Source: Cepaea nemoralis (lineage: Eukaryota; Mollusca; Gastropoda; Stylommatophora; Helicidae). Taken from it: a stretch of DNA of 64,000 bases. Position 1 is the stretch's first letter. Every line of letters starts with the position of its first letter. A program made the position numbers and the translations under genes. Where the stretch lies: contig JACEFZ010025810.1 in assembly GCA_014155875.1 (NCBI GenBank), positions 364,001 through 428,000 on the forward strand, read 5' to 3'. Under the pieces are notes generated by a model that was not told where the DNA came from, made no database searches, and saw only the letters and a list, made by a program, of their open reading frames with translations. Positions 1 through 10,588 of the stretch are shown here, one piece after another.

Positions 1-26
1 GATTTGTTTTACTGACTGGTAGCATG

Positions 27-319
27 TGTAACAGAACATGGTTTCTGTTAATAGTTTAGGAGGGCTGGATGGTTGGTGTGCAAGCACTGGGCACGGTTGA
101 GCATCCTAAGAAGATGTAGGGAAGGACGCTCAAGCCGTGACGCAGTGCTTGGGTTAGTTAGTTACCACCGGGATCCGAACATGTCAACATCCCTGGTATT
201 CTGAGATCATCATACAACATATTTTATAATTGTGGACTTATTTCAGTAAATAAAACCCTTTTGAAAATATCATCGGGACTTCGTGTAGATACTTCCTTCC
301 AACCGTTTACTCTACAACA
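27..319 (+). repeat. 5' LTR of outer element (293 bp)
   Basis: Matches 15857-16149 with no difference that I could find by eye. It has TG...CA termini. An AATAAA at 249-254 could be the polyadenylation signal, and an AT-rich TATTTTATAA-like stretch lies near 210-220. Confidence 0.93.
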
Positions 320-328
320 GAGTAAAAA

Positions 329-346
329 TGGTGCCGCTCAACCAGG
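329..346 (+). other. Primer-binding site candidate of outer element
   Basis: TGGTGCCGC begins 9 bases after the 5' LTR. The inner element has TGGTGCCGCC 11 bases after its own LTR, preceded by a similar AGTAA-type spacer. A TGG start is expected for pairing with a tRNA 3' CCA end. The donor tRNA is not identified. Confidence 0.6.
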
Positions 347-1728
347 ATTTGGACTTAGATGTCGCGGACACAATGCAGAAGTACTAACAAAAGACGCAGC
401 ACAACGAAGAACTTTCAGTGAACGCTTTTTCTCGGCTTGCTGCGACGACAACAATGTATGAAGTTACCAAGTAAATTTGAATCGTATCAAAAGCAATACT
501 CAAAGGATGATCCAGACCACACCACCTTACGAAAGCGTATGTAACTTGAAAATAGAACCACCACAAAGCGTTTTTTTTCGGCTACTCGATTGGAGCGCCG
601 CCATATATAGTTGAACGAACTAATAGATCTTAACATAGTAAGCTATTTATCAAGATCGGAAGCTGTTTGTCATCATGAACTGGAATGACCTGACTGTCGT
701 CTCTATGATGTGAGTTTTATCCTGCCGTTATCGCAGCCGTTGGTTGACCTTGCTTGTCTGAAGGTCACTGACTTACTTGAACTGCCCAAGATCGAAATTT
801 TTCAACTTTCAAAAGTAAAACAGCTACAACCAACTTAGAAAATACAGATTTTCGAGATGTCAAGAAGAAGGCGAATTACTTGCCTTGGTCTTTTTGGACG
901 CGGGAAGGCATAGTGGGTTGCCGACCTGTTGAAAAAGAGAGCCTACTGTAATCGCTTCTCTTAAGCTGTTTCAAGTCGTCTAGAAGTGCCACTTTTTTCC
1001 GGGTGAAGTCGTCTAGATGTGCCCTGTTATCGGGTGAAAAGAAGCCGCAAGTCTGGTGTGCCCGACCATGGGTGAAAGTGGAAGCATTCCTCGCGCTAGA
1101 GAAGCAGCCAGAGATGTCTGAAGATTGAGGTAACCACCAGAGATTGCTTTCCGGAGATAAAAAAAACCGACAGGACAACTAGAAGATAAGGTCGTCGTCT
1201 AGAGAAATCTAAGAAATTACAGCTGCAAGTATCCTTATATCCAATGAACGGTATGTTGATTTTAGGACAATTATTATAATTGTATAATAATTAAATCGAT
1301 CTTTTTAGATTTTGGCAACACAGATAACATAGATGAGACAATGGGCGAAGTAAAGAGTCCAGTATTGTCCTCTTGCTGATGGAGTAGAAGAACATGACAC
1401 GCTTGTTTTTAGGTGAAGCCTACACTTGTCAGACATGATCCTCAGCCGATGTATGTGGATTTACTTTCATGTTGGACTTACGGATGATGTGTTTCAGCCC
1501 TTTAATGGTTTAATTAAAGTTTAACCAAGATAAAATAATGTGGTGTGTTAGATAAAATTGATTTCTTAATTTGAACGATTAATCTTTGTAAGAAGAACAG
1601 TAAACAGTTGCTTACGTCCCTTGTTTAGTTTAAATGGGCCTATACAATTGTTGATATTTATTGATTAAATTATTATAATTGTGAGTGTCCTTATATGAAT
1701 TGAATAGTAAATTTCAGCATATTTCAGC
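347..1728 (+). other. Untranslated leader of outer element
   Basis: No convincing coding sequence in about 1.4 kb. It contains an imperfect duplication of about 35-40 bp near 970-1045, sharing AAGTCGTCTAGA and GTGCC with CCGGGTGAAG. Just before the gag ATG it reads ATTTCAGC. The inner element has TTTTCAGC at the equivalent place, so this may be a splice acceptor; that is inference. Confidence 0.5.
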
Positions 1729-1809
1729 ATGGCAGAAGAACAAGTTGCGTTAACACAGGTGTTAACTGGAGTAGACACGGCAATAAGCAATAAAACAGCA
1801 AGGATGTAG
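1729..1809 (+). pseudogene. Gag start remnant of outer element (26 codons)
   Basis: An ATG at 1729 opens a 26-codon frame that stops at 1807-1809. Its first residues (MAEEQVALTQVLTGVDTAIS) parallel the first residues of the inner element's gag (MAEQDTLAQVLTGVGTAVG). This shows the two elements are related, with the outer on the plus and the inner on the minus strand. The rest of gag is not recognisable downstream, so the frame is broken or the protein was replaced. It has no expected function in this copy. Confidence 0.65.
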
Positions 1810-1972
1810 GCATGTATATAGTTAATTGTTGTAGGATATTGAAGAATTGAAAACTTGATGCATGTTTTTAAAGATTTGTTCTTTGAATAACCTTTTTGCA
1901 GGGTATGGAATAGTGATAGGAAAGATGCCTACGTATTGAAAACAACATATCATAAAGGCGTGGTGAACTAAT

Positions 1973-2722
1973 ATGGATATCTTTGATAGGAAGTTAGAAC
2001 GTGTGACGGAGTTAATGGACAACTTAAGGATGGATGTAGATAGAATTTCGTCCATAATAAAAGTAATAAAGAGACAGACGCTTGAACGAACGGAGCACAA
2101 GACAGGTATGAGACGTGTTGAGGTAGACAAGTCCAATAGATGGCAACCGATCAATAGAAACGATAACCGGTGTGGTTACAATTCTAAAGTTATCAACCAT
2201 GTACATATGAAAGCAGATAAGAGTGAGACACAGAGACATATAGGAATTAGTAATGGTCAGAAAAGGAAACAGTGGTCGTGGCCTTCAAATAGTGTAAACG
2301 CAAGAGCTTTACGAGAAAACTGGTTTCAGATCAGACAGTTGCGATATTCGGTAGCAAGGTTGAGTAACAGAGAAAGAAACACAGTTAAGATTTTGGGTAG
2401 TCAGGAGGTATCTTCAGTCTTCAGTGTCAGACAAGAAAGAGAGACACAGACGCAACCAGGCAGTAGTGTGGAAAAGAGTACTCAGACATCGATGGAGAAA
2501 GTAGTAAGGAAAATTCAGTCAAAACCAACTGACTTGAAAGTGACAAAGAGAGACACCGATACAGAAGTTAGACAACCCAAGACAAGAGACAGCAGAAAGA
2601 AAATTAGAAAGAGTGTTAGGACCAGAAATAGAAAAGGTTTACTCACATATAATCATGGATGTAGAACCGAAGAATCTTTTGAGTCTCTGGAATCAGAATC
2701 TTCAGACCTCACAGATTTTTAG
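1973..2722 (+). CDS. Basic 249-residue ORF inside outer element, function unknown
   Basis: An open frame from ATG at 1973 to TAG at 2720-2722. The first 40 residues have coiled-coil character (DIFDRKLERVTELMDNLRM...). The rest is strongly basic and Ser/Thr/Gln rich, with two TQT-type clusters (ETQTQ, STQTS) near residues 155-170 and an Arg/Lys-rich stretch at about 200-228. I see no zinc knuckle, protease, RT or integrase motif. It lies between the gag remnant and the site where the inner element landed, and its end overlaps the frame beginning at 2613 by about 110 bp. It may be a diverged gag or accessory protein of the outer element, or a remnant open by chance. I do not recognise the family. 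Confidence 0.4.
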   Translation: MDIFDRKLERVTELMDNLRMDVDRISSIIKVIKRQTLERTEHKTGMRRVEVDKSNRWQPINRNDNRCGYNSKVINHVHMKADKSETQRHIGISNGQKRKQWSWPSNSVNARALRENWFQIRQLRYSVARLSNRERNTVKILGSQEVSSVFSVRQERETQTQPGSSVEKSTQTSMEKVVRKIQSKPTDLKVTKRDTDTEVRQPKTRDSRKKIRKSVRTRNRKGLLTYNHGCRTEESFESLESESSDLTDF

Positions 2723-2815
2723 TATAGAATATACATCAGACAAAGATTTAAAAGAAATGAGTGGGAACGAAAGAATTGCACTACGAGCAGATCCTGACTC
2801 GAAGCGAGATGTTTC
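2613..2815 (+). pseudogene. Unknown ORF of outer element, part 1, cut by inner element
   Basis: This plus-strand frame runs up to the insertion point of the inner element at 2815/2816. Ignoring the insertion and one copy of the TTTC duplication, the frame continues at 8325 without a shift and stays open to 8589. It overlaps the preceding basic ORF in another frame, so a frameshift, or two overlapping genes, separates them. There is no recognisable domain. The apparent stop at 2856-2858 lies inside the inner LTR. Confidence 0.45.
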
Positions 2816-3040
2816 TTTAACAGTGTCAAAGGAAGTAACAAGACTGGATCTGGACTAAAACATTATATTTTATTCTCAAGATGACAGGCCGTGTCTTCTC
2901 AGCTGGACTATCGGATGTTTACTAACCTTAACAACATAATACGTCACGATTGAGCATCTCCCACCCCTTTCAGTCTCAATGCTCAATCGTGCTGTATCTG
3001 AGTTTCCCACTACATTCTAATAATACCCAACTCTGTTACA
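2816..3040 (-). repeat. 3' LTR of inner element
   Basis: 225-bp copy, 224 of 225 identical to 8096-8320. Its termini are imperfect inverted repeats (TGTAACAGAG versus TTTAACAGTG on the plus strand). Confidence 0.9.
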
Positions 3041-3050
3041 CCTCCCCATG
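3041..3050 (-). other. Polypurine tract of inner element
   Basis: The minus strand reads CATGGGGAGG directly against the LTR start. Two further copies of a TGGGGAGGT-like purine motif lie 150-300 bp inside (around 3200 and 3325 on the plus strand as ACCTCCCCA), which might act as secondary primers. Confidence 0.65.
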
Positions 3051-3340
3051 TTTAATAAAGAATTTTCCTTATAAAGGAAAAATCTTTACTCTAAATCCCC
3101 ATACTCCATTCCCTCTTTGTCTTCTAACCTTCGCTAAAACCAAGTTTGAGTAAACAATATATCTTTTACTCTTCTCCCAGTGATATGGTCTGCCAACAAC
3201 CTCCCCACATACTTCTTTATACTTCTTCTTCGCCTTTTATTTATATAATACCACGGTTAATCCAACCAGTCCTTCTTTCCTTTTTATTTCCCCAACATTT
3301 TATAGTTAACTACTACCTAACCTCCCCATGTTATTCTTCA

Positions 3341-3560
3341 TTTCTGGTTCTTTCTGGTTACTTATATCAAATATACATATTATAAGAACAGCTCATAAAT
3401 TCTTTATCGAAATCTTTGAGCTCACAAAATTTCTCATTCTTTACTATTCTGGTTCTTTCTTGGCTCATCTATTTTCCTGTATCAAATATACACATTATAA
3501 GAACAACTCATAAATTCTTTGTCGAAAATTATGATCTTATACAATTCCTCATTCTTTCAA
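3341..3560. repeat. Imperfect tandem duplication, about 110 bp unit
   Basis: Two copies share TTCTGGTTCTTTCT, ATCAAATATACA, TTATAAGAAC and CTCATAAATTCTTT in the same order. It lies in the noncoding 3' part of the inner element. Confidence 0.7.
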
Positions 3561-3605
3561 ACCCCAGGACGTACAAAAACAATGTAGTTAGAAAAAGTAA
3601 AGAAG

Positions 3606-3707
3606 TGGTGCGCACCAAATAAAGAACATGAAGAATGAATACACGACATGACCACATGGACATATAGTAAATGTACATTTAAGACATTCACCCTTTACCT
3701 CCCTTGC
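3606..3707 (-). other. Conserved noncoding module of inner element (palindrome plus purine motif)
   Basis: TGGTGCGCACCA at 3606-3617 is a perfect 12-bp palindrome. On the minus strand it is preceded 77 bp upstream by GCAAGGGAGGTAAA (3694-3707) and followed by CTTCTTT. The outer element has the same two motifs in the same order (12066-12131), both a few hundred bp from the 3' LTR. Confidence 0.7.
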
Positions 3708-5097
3708 CAATAAAAAAATTTTGTAAAATAATTTTTTAAAACACCTTTAAGAAATATATTATTGTTCGTTATAAAACAATTTGGCATAAGTTTTCATAAA
3801 CCTTTTATATTTCACATTGACATTGCCAACCACAATTCCGTTCCTCTTCCGTTATCTCACCTTTTACCATGAGCCCATGTTCATATTTTATGAACACCTT
3901 AAATATAATTAAAGCTGGTATTTCACAGCACCTATATCTTGCCCCCGTACATCCCATCCTGTTATTTTATAAATACAGTGACGTGTGTGCAGACCCTGGA
4001 TACGTCTATCCATTCGTGTACACACGTTCACCAACTATGGTTTCCCACTAGTTAATTCCTTAACTATTTACTCTTAAGTTTCCCCCTACCTTATATCCTT
4101 GGACAAATTAGTTTTTTATCAACTCTTTTCTGAACGAAAAACCTTTAGCAAAACCTCATTCATTTGAAACTTAAACTTACTTAACTAACTTTACAAGCAT
4201 GTAACTCAATATACCAAACCATTCATGTAATCGAAATAAAATGAACACAACCTCCAAATTAATCTAGAAGAAAAAAACACATTTTTAAAATGACATAACA
4301 TGCATGTTATCAAATTAGAATAAAATATTCTATTCTACCTATCACTATTGGACACTTTTACGGACCAATAGTTCTTATCAACTCAAATGCTAGGAACACA
4401 ATTACCCTACTCTAAACCAATTAATCAAACAATAACAATCATTTTTCAAGACCAAATCAAGAAAACAAAATGAGGCATTACAACTTAGGCTCAATAAAAC
4501 AACCAAAAAACAATATCCCTCATTTTCCAGTAGCAACTCAAGCATAAAAACATTTCCTATATGACTCATAACTCATAAAACTTAGATTTCATAAACACCG
4601 TCTTCAACACAATTATAACTCTCTTAAAATTACTACGTACATTGGCCTACCAGCATTGGGCTCTCATAAATGACGCACATCTAGTATTTATATGACCGAG
4701 AAGACTAAACATCCTATCTATATATCTGTTAACTACAGATCAATTATGAACATATCTGTTCTATCTACATAAACAAATCAGTAATCCAGAATTATCTATT
4801 TATTATCTCTTAACAGCACATAGTATCCTGAATAAGCTCTTAAGTAAGCACTGTAACCTATATCCAACATTAACTCAATGTAGCCATCCTCTACTTATCA
4901 ACGTACTTGTGATCTGTCCTGTCTATTATTATTATAACTTGTTAACCCCTATCTTTAAACACGGCACTTCTAACATCAATAAAAAAATATATTCACCCAC
5001 TGTACTAATATCTCAAGACCACTTTTTCCACCGTTTCGTATACTTCTTCAAACATCACTTACAATTTTAAATCTTGCTATCTGCAGTACTTTCAATT
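3708..5097 (-). other. Noncoding 3' region of inner element with hairpins
   Basis: No coding potential seen in 1.4 kb of A/C-rich plus-strand DNA. It holds a 16-bp perfect palindrome ATAACATGCATGTTAT (4295-4310); a hairpin at 4345-4371 with loop CGTAAAAGT (minus strand) that matches one in the outer element; and a 6-bp stem, 5-nt loop hairpin at 4724-4740 (ATCTGT, loop AGTTA, ACAGAT on the minus strand). Confidence 0.55.
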
Positions 5098-5100
5098 TAT

Positions 5101-6255
5101 CTATCTCTTACGTTTCCACTTCTTCAACAACTCTAAGTTTCTCTGAATAAGTGCTAACTCTATATCAACATCTTCTTCTTCGTACAACCTACTAGTCTCC
5201 TCCATACTACTACTTGACTCTGACTTTTCATCCATTTCTTCTTCTTCGTCTGTATGTCTCTCTTTAGCTGCCGCTAATCTCTTCCGTTCAACATCCCACC
5301 TAATTTGTCGATCACTCTTTCTTAAGGATCTTTCCAGTATAGGTATATCGTCTCCGCTTGTTGAACCATCTCTAATTCTCCTCTGTCTTTTTACTTCTTT
5401 ATCTCTTTGACTGTCCATTCTTCTTTTTGTTGCTTGCCTAGTATTTTTAAATGGAGCACCTGTGTCTTCTTCCATACTATCATAATGAGTTTCATTTGTC
5501 CCTTCTTCTTCCATTCTTTTCGGAATTGTCTGTTCTTGTTCTTCGTAACTTGGATTTGCTAACAACTGATTTTGTTCTGGTTCTTTTCTAAGATCTGGGG
5601 TTACTGTAGCTCTTCTAAGATCTGGAGTTACTGTAGCTCTTCTAAGATCTGGAGTTACTGTAACAACTTGTTCATCTAAAAATTTTGCATCCGAATAACA
5701 ATTATTATTATAATTATTATTTTCTATCTCATTTTCATCTCTTCTTAAGTGTTCAACATGTGCCCTTGCTATGTGTGCTGTGACCTGGTTCTTTATAACA
5801 TACGATACATTACCTAGTTTTTCCAAAACGTAATAACCTGGAATCCAACGAGAATCAAACTTAGAGTTTCTTCTATGCTTTTTGTAATAAACTCTATCAC
5901 CTACCTTAAACTCCTGTAACTTTGTATTTACATTTTTGTACTTTTTCTGTCTTTCCCTAGCTTTTATTATATTATTCCTTAACCTCATATGTGCTTTATG
6001 CATTTCTTGTATTATGATCTCTTGAAAATCTTCACCCATATATTTCCGTCTAGGTTTTAATAAATTATCTATAGGTAATATTGGTTCTCTCCCGTGTATT
6101 AAATAAAACGGCGAAAAACCCGTGCTCTCATTTTGATTTGTACGAATAGCGCTAAGAGCAGGCCCCAAAAATAGATCCCAATCTTTTTCATGTTCATCAA
6201 CAATCTTTGCCACAATGTTGTATAACGTCTGATGTTGACGCTCGTTTTTTCGCAT
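5101..6255 (-). pseudogene. Integrase C-terminal part and tail, inner Gypsy element
   Basis: This is the second half of the integrase reading frame. It carries the catalytic glutamate (residue 5 here), the end of the core, and a C-terminal DNA-binding region (GDRVYYKKHRRNSKF, then a GPY/F-like DSRWIPGYYVLEKLGNVSY) near residues 117-157. Past that is a long charged tail with three 9-residue VTPDLRRAT-type repeats (residues about 199-222), an Arg/Lys-rich stretch and an acidic Ser/Glu run, ending in KKWKRKR. The tail is of unknown role. The frame is separated from the first half by a one-base slip in a run of A (about 6246-6252), so no intact enzyme is encoded. Confidence 0.85.
5583..5664 (-). 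repeat. 27-bp in-frame tandem repeat, three copies
   Basis: Three near-identical copies of a unit containing AAGATCTGGAGTTACTGTAG encode the VTPDLRR repeats in the integrase tail. The unit length preserves the frame. Confidence 0.85.
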
Positions 6256-6835
6256 TTGACGAAGGTCTATAAAATGAGGTCTTTATATGTCTTATGTTTA
6301 AATCTTTTAATAACTTTTCAAATTTTTTATTTACAAATTCTCTACCATTATCTGTAAGTATACTTTGTGGGCAACTAAACCTTGGTACGAACTCCTGTAA
6401 AAAAATATTAATGACAGTATCCGCGCTCTTATCTGGAATTGCATAAACCTCTGGCCAAAGACTGTAGATGTCTACTATATGAATTAAATATACATTTCCT
6501 GACAATGTTCTGGGGTGTGGACCTGATATGTCTAAACTAATCTTTTGCATCGGGAAGTGAGGAATATCTGTGTCCTGTAATGGAGACTTTATTGTTTTCA
6601 TGTTCCTTAATCTGCACTTTTCACACGTATCTACATATTTGCATGCAGATTTAAATAAGTTTGGCCAATAATATTTACTTGTAAGTGCTTTCACTAGTTT
6701 GTCTCTACCGAGATGTCCACTTTCATCGTGATATGCTTTTAAAAGTTCATTTTCCAAATGCTTTGGAATATATTTCCTTAGTTGTTCGTTCTTTTCACAC
6801 ATATAATATAACTGTCCATCCTCTTGTAAGAGCAA
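6197..6835 (-). pseudogene. Integrase zinc-binding and catalytic core, inner Gypsy element
   Basis: The H2C2 zinc-binding motif is visible (H36, H41, C71, C74: HDESGHLGRDK ... CEKC), followed by the retroviral-type integrase core with D102 (LDISGPH) and D162 (LTDNGREF). The third acidic residue falls 36 positions after D162 only after the frame changes near residue 196, so this copy is broken inside the D,D35E site. The frame continues out of phase to 6197 and stops. At its start it runs directly into gag in another frame, which marks the deletion of protease, RT and RNase H. In an intact element this enzyme would insert the cDNA into chromosomes. Confidence 0.88.
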
Positions 6836-7148
6836 ATAATTTCCTTGCTAGGTCCTCTTTGAATTGTTCCCATGTCTCATCTACCCTAGCCTCTAACTTT
6901 CTTCTTATATGATCCGAGACCGGTTCTGTTGCCGTCTGATAAGCTAGTCTCATTTTCTCTTCATCTGTTGCCGAGATCAAATAGGCATATTTTTCTATAG
7001 AGGTGACCCATTTCTTATAGTCCCTAGCCTGTCCACTAAATTTCACAATTTCTGTTGCCATCCCCTGTTGTTTGATCACCATATTAAGTCGGCCTACTGC
7101 TGTTCCTACGCCTGTCAGAACTTGTGCCAAGGTGTCCTGTTCCGCCAT
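6795..7148 (-). pseudogene. Gag N-terminal fragment, inner Gypsy element
   Basis: The start at 7148 (MAEQDTLAQVL) is chosen because the outer element has the same beginning at 1729, although the frame is open further upstream to 7205. The fragment includes a capsid-like region (VKFSGQARDYKKWVTSIEKYA ... TWEQFKEDLARKLF) typical of Ty3/Gypsy-type gag, where a peptide tryptophan and repeated helices form the particle shell. At about 6838 it runs into integrase sequence in a different frame and stops at 6795. The C-terminal part of gag, the zinc knuckle and all of pol before integrase are missing. Confidence 0.75.
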
Positions 7149-7205
7149 GCTGAAAAAAATAGTAAAACAAAGCAAGCAACCAATCACACAATTATAATTT
7201 CCCAA

Positions 7206-8095
7206 ATCCCAACCAGCACAATTCAGTTGGTTATAATATTGTAAGATATTACATTAATCAGAAGAAGCACCAACGATGTCCTGTCTGAGCATAGGAAGAA
7301 TGAACCCTGTCCTCAATAAGAAACTCAAATTTGTGGCAATCAGAAGGTTCCTTGTAGATATTTGTTTCTTAGACCATAATAATGTCCTGTACTCCACTCT
7401 AATTAAGAAATTCGGAACCTCACGGGAGACCTCGAAATATACAACTCTGAGTCTATTTCCTTAATTACTCCGTTACCTTCAGTTCAGTTCAACCAACCAG
7501 ATCCCGCATTAGGTGAAACTTAGTCTCAGAACTCAGGTGGTGGAGTTCAGATACCACTTCTCTTCCCTCAGGTATTTTCGTCCTTCTCTTGGGCTGCCAG
7601 AAAATTTTTCAACCCCTGGTCGGGTCACATCTCATGGACTGCCGGAAAATCTTCGACCCCTGGTTGGGTCCCTTCCTTGATTCTCAGGTGGGTACTTCAA
7701 CGTCGTATGGAATGGGTCATAGGATTGACAAGGCCCAAAAATGGATCAGGTGTGTTTGGGTCGTAGGATTGACAAGGCCCAAAAATGGATCAGGATCAGC
7801 CAACGGCCAGTGATGACTTGACCTTGAAGTTAAATTGGAGGCAAGTCCCTTGAAAGTGGCAAGGTTCAAGCAACGGCCAGGTTAGGCCCCTTGTAAATGA
7901 TTAAGTTCAGCCACGGCTCCAGGAAACCCTTCTTGTCCTGGCAGTTTTGTCCTGATTCTTGAGTATTTCGCGTGATAGGCCATTACCTATTATCTTCATA
8001 ATTTTTCTTATAGCATGCCGCCAGTGGATAGTTTTTGTTGTTGGCCGGCCTAGATCAACCTCAGATTCTCGGTCGGCGGCACCATTTATTACTCC
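7206..8095 (-). other. Leader of inner element with primer-binding site and short duplications
   Basis: No gene seen. The primer-binding-site candidate is at 8068-8084 (minus strand TGGTGCCGCCGACCGAG). Internal duplications: a GGCTGCCAGAAAAT/GACTGCCGGAAAAT unit followed by CCCCTGGTNGGGTC (7590-7670); a GATTGACAAGGCCCAAAAAT unit twice (7725-7790); and CAACGGCCAG twice (7800-7880). Confidence 0.6.
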
Positions 8096-8320
8096 TTTAA
8101 CAGTGTCAAAGGAAGTAACAAGACTGGATCTGGACTAAAACATTATATTTTATTCTCAAGATGACAGGCCGTGTCTTCTCAGCTGGACTATCGGATGTTT
8201 ACTAACCTTAACAACATAATACGTCACGATTGAGCATCTCCCACCCCTTTCAGTCTCAATGCTCAATCGTGCTGTATCTGAGTTTCCCACTAGATTCTAA
8301 TAATACCCAACTCTGTTACA
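8096..8320 (-). repeat. 5' LTR of inner element
   Basis: Partner of 2816-3040; same length, one base different. Confidence 0.9.
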
Positions 8321-8324
8321 TTTC

Positions 8325-8589
8325 CTTGTACGGTATGATTGCTGGTGGGCAAGCAGACAAATTTTTAAGTAGTGACCCTTTGGAACAAGATAACAGTATA
8401 TATGGTAGAAAAGTAGTAAAAGCCAGGAGACGAATTCCAAAGATGGGAGAGAAAGATACTTCCAAAAAGAAAGATGTTTGCCTAGTAGAAAGTAGAACAC
8501 GAGAACAGCAGAAGGCTGAAGCGTCGCTGGAAAAAGGTAGAAGTCTCATGAAGTCGATAAGACCATGGTTATATTTAAATAAGAATTAA
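8325..8589 (+). pseudogene. Unknown ORF of outer element, part 2, beyond inner element
   Basis: Continuation of the frame cut at 2815, starting after the second TTTC copy and ending at TAA 8587-8589. The composition is very basic (many K and R, for example VVKARRRIPK), followed by a Glu/Lys stretch. No domain recognised. The frame-true continuity supports both the insertion boundary and the idea that this was one coding sequence in the outer element before the insertion. Function unknown. Confidence 0.45.
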
Positions 8590-9864
8590 CTAATAAGTGA
8601 AGAGTGGATATTTTGTTGGTTGGAGTAATTCAAGTTTGATGAGGCTCAAATTTCGACTCAAATGTGGTGTTGCTGTGGAAAATGGTGGAGAATCACTACT
8701 AGTAATGTTTGATGTCGAGAAATGATGTATTGCATAGGGATTTTGAGGGATAAAGGAGTCATAGAATAGTCACCGATAGGGTAGTGCGACTGAAAATAGC
8801 ACGAGGAAATAAATCATTGTTATGAAGTGATGAGGAGGTTAAGATAGGGTGAGTGAGTAGTTGACTGTCGGAGTGGTTTTACGTGGGGAATTAAGTAGGA
8901 CGGAGAGTAGTGGGATTATGATGATTGAGAATGAAATAAGAAAGCAGTTGAATTGGGAAAGTCCTGTTGAGTATTGAAGTAATTCGTCTGGTTATGCGTT
9001 GTACGTGCGTGAGTATAAGTGTAGACAAACAGGTATTCGTCGCGCTGAGTGAAGCAGGAGTGAGGTTGTGAGACGCCGTCTAAGTGGAGTACATGGATAA
9101 AATGTTGTCAAGCGATTGGTAGTAGTTGCGCGTTTGATATATCTTGTGTCACTGTGTGTGGAAGTAATCGATGCGATTAGACTGTGGTGAGTAATTATTA
9201 GAATGTTGAATTAGTGTCTAATTTGTTTTGTTTTTTTGTAGAAGTAATAGTATAGGCACGTCAGGTTGTCGTGATACGAGAATAATGGTGAGATGAGAAC
9301 GAGTTGTTTGTACATAATGGTCAATGCATGTGAGAAGTATAAATACGAGCGCCGTGCGAGTACGAGAAGAGTGGCTGATAAGTGACGCTGATAAAACGTG
9401 GAGGATAGAGTAACTGAGTAGGCGAAAATTTAGAAGTGGAAAGAAGATGATTGGAAATTTGTGATGTCATTTGTTTAGAATGTCTGACGTTAGTCAGAAT
9501 TAATGAAAATTTTATGACAGGCTGACAGAAAGAGAGTTAACATTTTGAATGACGTTTAGTATTGTTGGCAGAGACATGTTGAAGCAAGAATGCCTGATAT
9601 AGAGAAATGAAAGAATGTGATTAGCCAAATGAATATAGGAGTATTATAAATAGATCACTATAGACTGTGTGCCAATAAGTGTGACTGGTTTGACTATCAT
9701 CGCGGTGTGAGAACGCTAGGAGAGACTTGAGGATAGTTTAGCGTTGGTGTGGTGAGATGTTAGAAAGTACTGATGCAGGAGAATGAAATGTTAGTTACGT
9801 CGGGTAGACGAGAGACTTAAAAGTAGAGTTAGTTGTTGGTACAGTAGATAGATGTATTGGTGAG

Positions 9865-10575
9865 GTCTATAGTAAATAGACATTTTTTTTTGCTGGTTGT
9901 AGCATGGTGGAGATACCGTAGTAAACGGTAATGTTTAATAATTCTTGGTACAAATCCAAGGGAAACAACTAGATTAGTTACAATTTCCCTTACTGAGTAG
10001 ATGAATTGTGCTGTGCCCTGATGTAATGGAAATTACTGGTTTTTAGTAGATATGGGTAACGCTTATAATAAGTGCTGCGCTAGACAGCGTGAAGACAAAT
10101 AGTAAAACATGAATTGAATGTCATGTTTTAGTTCTGTAGATATCATTACAAGAGCTGGGGGATTAAACCAGTTAAAGGTTTATAAAGGGAAGTAAGTATG
10201 TTCATAACAAATGGACATTGTCAGTTGTGGAGTGCTGTGGTCACAGCGAACATAAATTAAATGACATGGGGTTTTGGGGGTCCGTGATATATGGACTGAA
10301 AAAGAATAACATTGATTACAAGCAGTGTGGGGTTAGAAGGTCACAGACATGAGTTCAGTGACGGTATTTTATTGCTGTTGATAACGGCATAAATTGAAAG
10401 TGAAGGTTTTTGGTGAAATGCCCATAATAAATGGACATTACTGGGTTGCTGAAGTTTTTCGGCGGGATTAATAGGGAATTCTGAGTGAGGTATAGGAGAG
10501 ATTTGGTTATGTTATGAGGAGGTCTTGAGTGATAGAGCCCATAATGGATTTGTATATTGTCTGTAATATATAGAC
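9865..10575 (+). repeat. Series of six short hairpins, 6-bp stem and 5-nt loop
   Basis: Hairpins at 9865-9881 (GTCTAT, agtaa, ATAGAC), 9914-9930 (TACCGT, agtaa, ACGGTA), 10200-10216 (GTTCAT, aacaa, ATGGAC), 10280-10296 (GTCCGT, gatat, ATGGAC), 10420-10436 (GCCCAT, aataa, ATGGAC; one mismatch) and 10559-10575 (GTCTGT, aatat, ATAGAC). Stems differ but pair, allowing G-T. Loops are all five bases and A-rich, and several are followed by ATT. Confidence 0.6.
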
Positions 10576-10588
10576 ATTTAGGAGTGAG

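Larger units (their letters stand above)
2816..8320 (-). mobile_element. Inner Gypsy-type LTR retrotransposon, gag-integrase with pol core deleted
   Basis: Direct repeats of 225 bp (2816-3040, 8096-8320) differ at one base (3013 versus 8293) and are flanked by TTTC at 2812-2815 and 8321-8324. Read on the minus strand the LTR starts TGTAACAG, like the outer LTR, and ends CACTGTTAAA. The coding order on the minus strand is gag (7148-6838) then integrase (6835-5101). Protease, RT and RNase H, which normally lie between, are absent, with a frame change at the junction. It has a primer-binding site and a purine tract, so it could have moved only with enzymes supplied in trans. Confidence 0.9.

Noticed and set aside
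2613..2858. 81-codon ORF as an intact gene
   Set aside because: Its last 14 codons are LTR sequence of the inner element; the true frame is cut at 2815.
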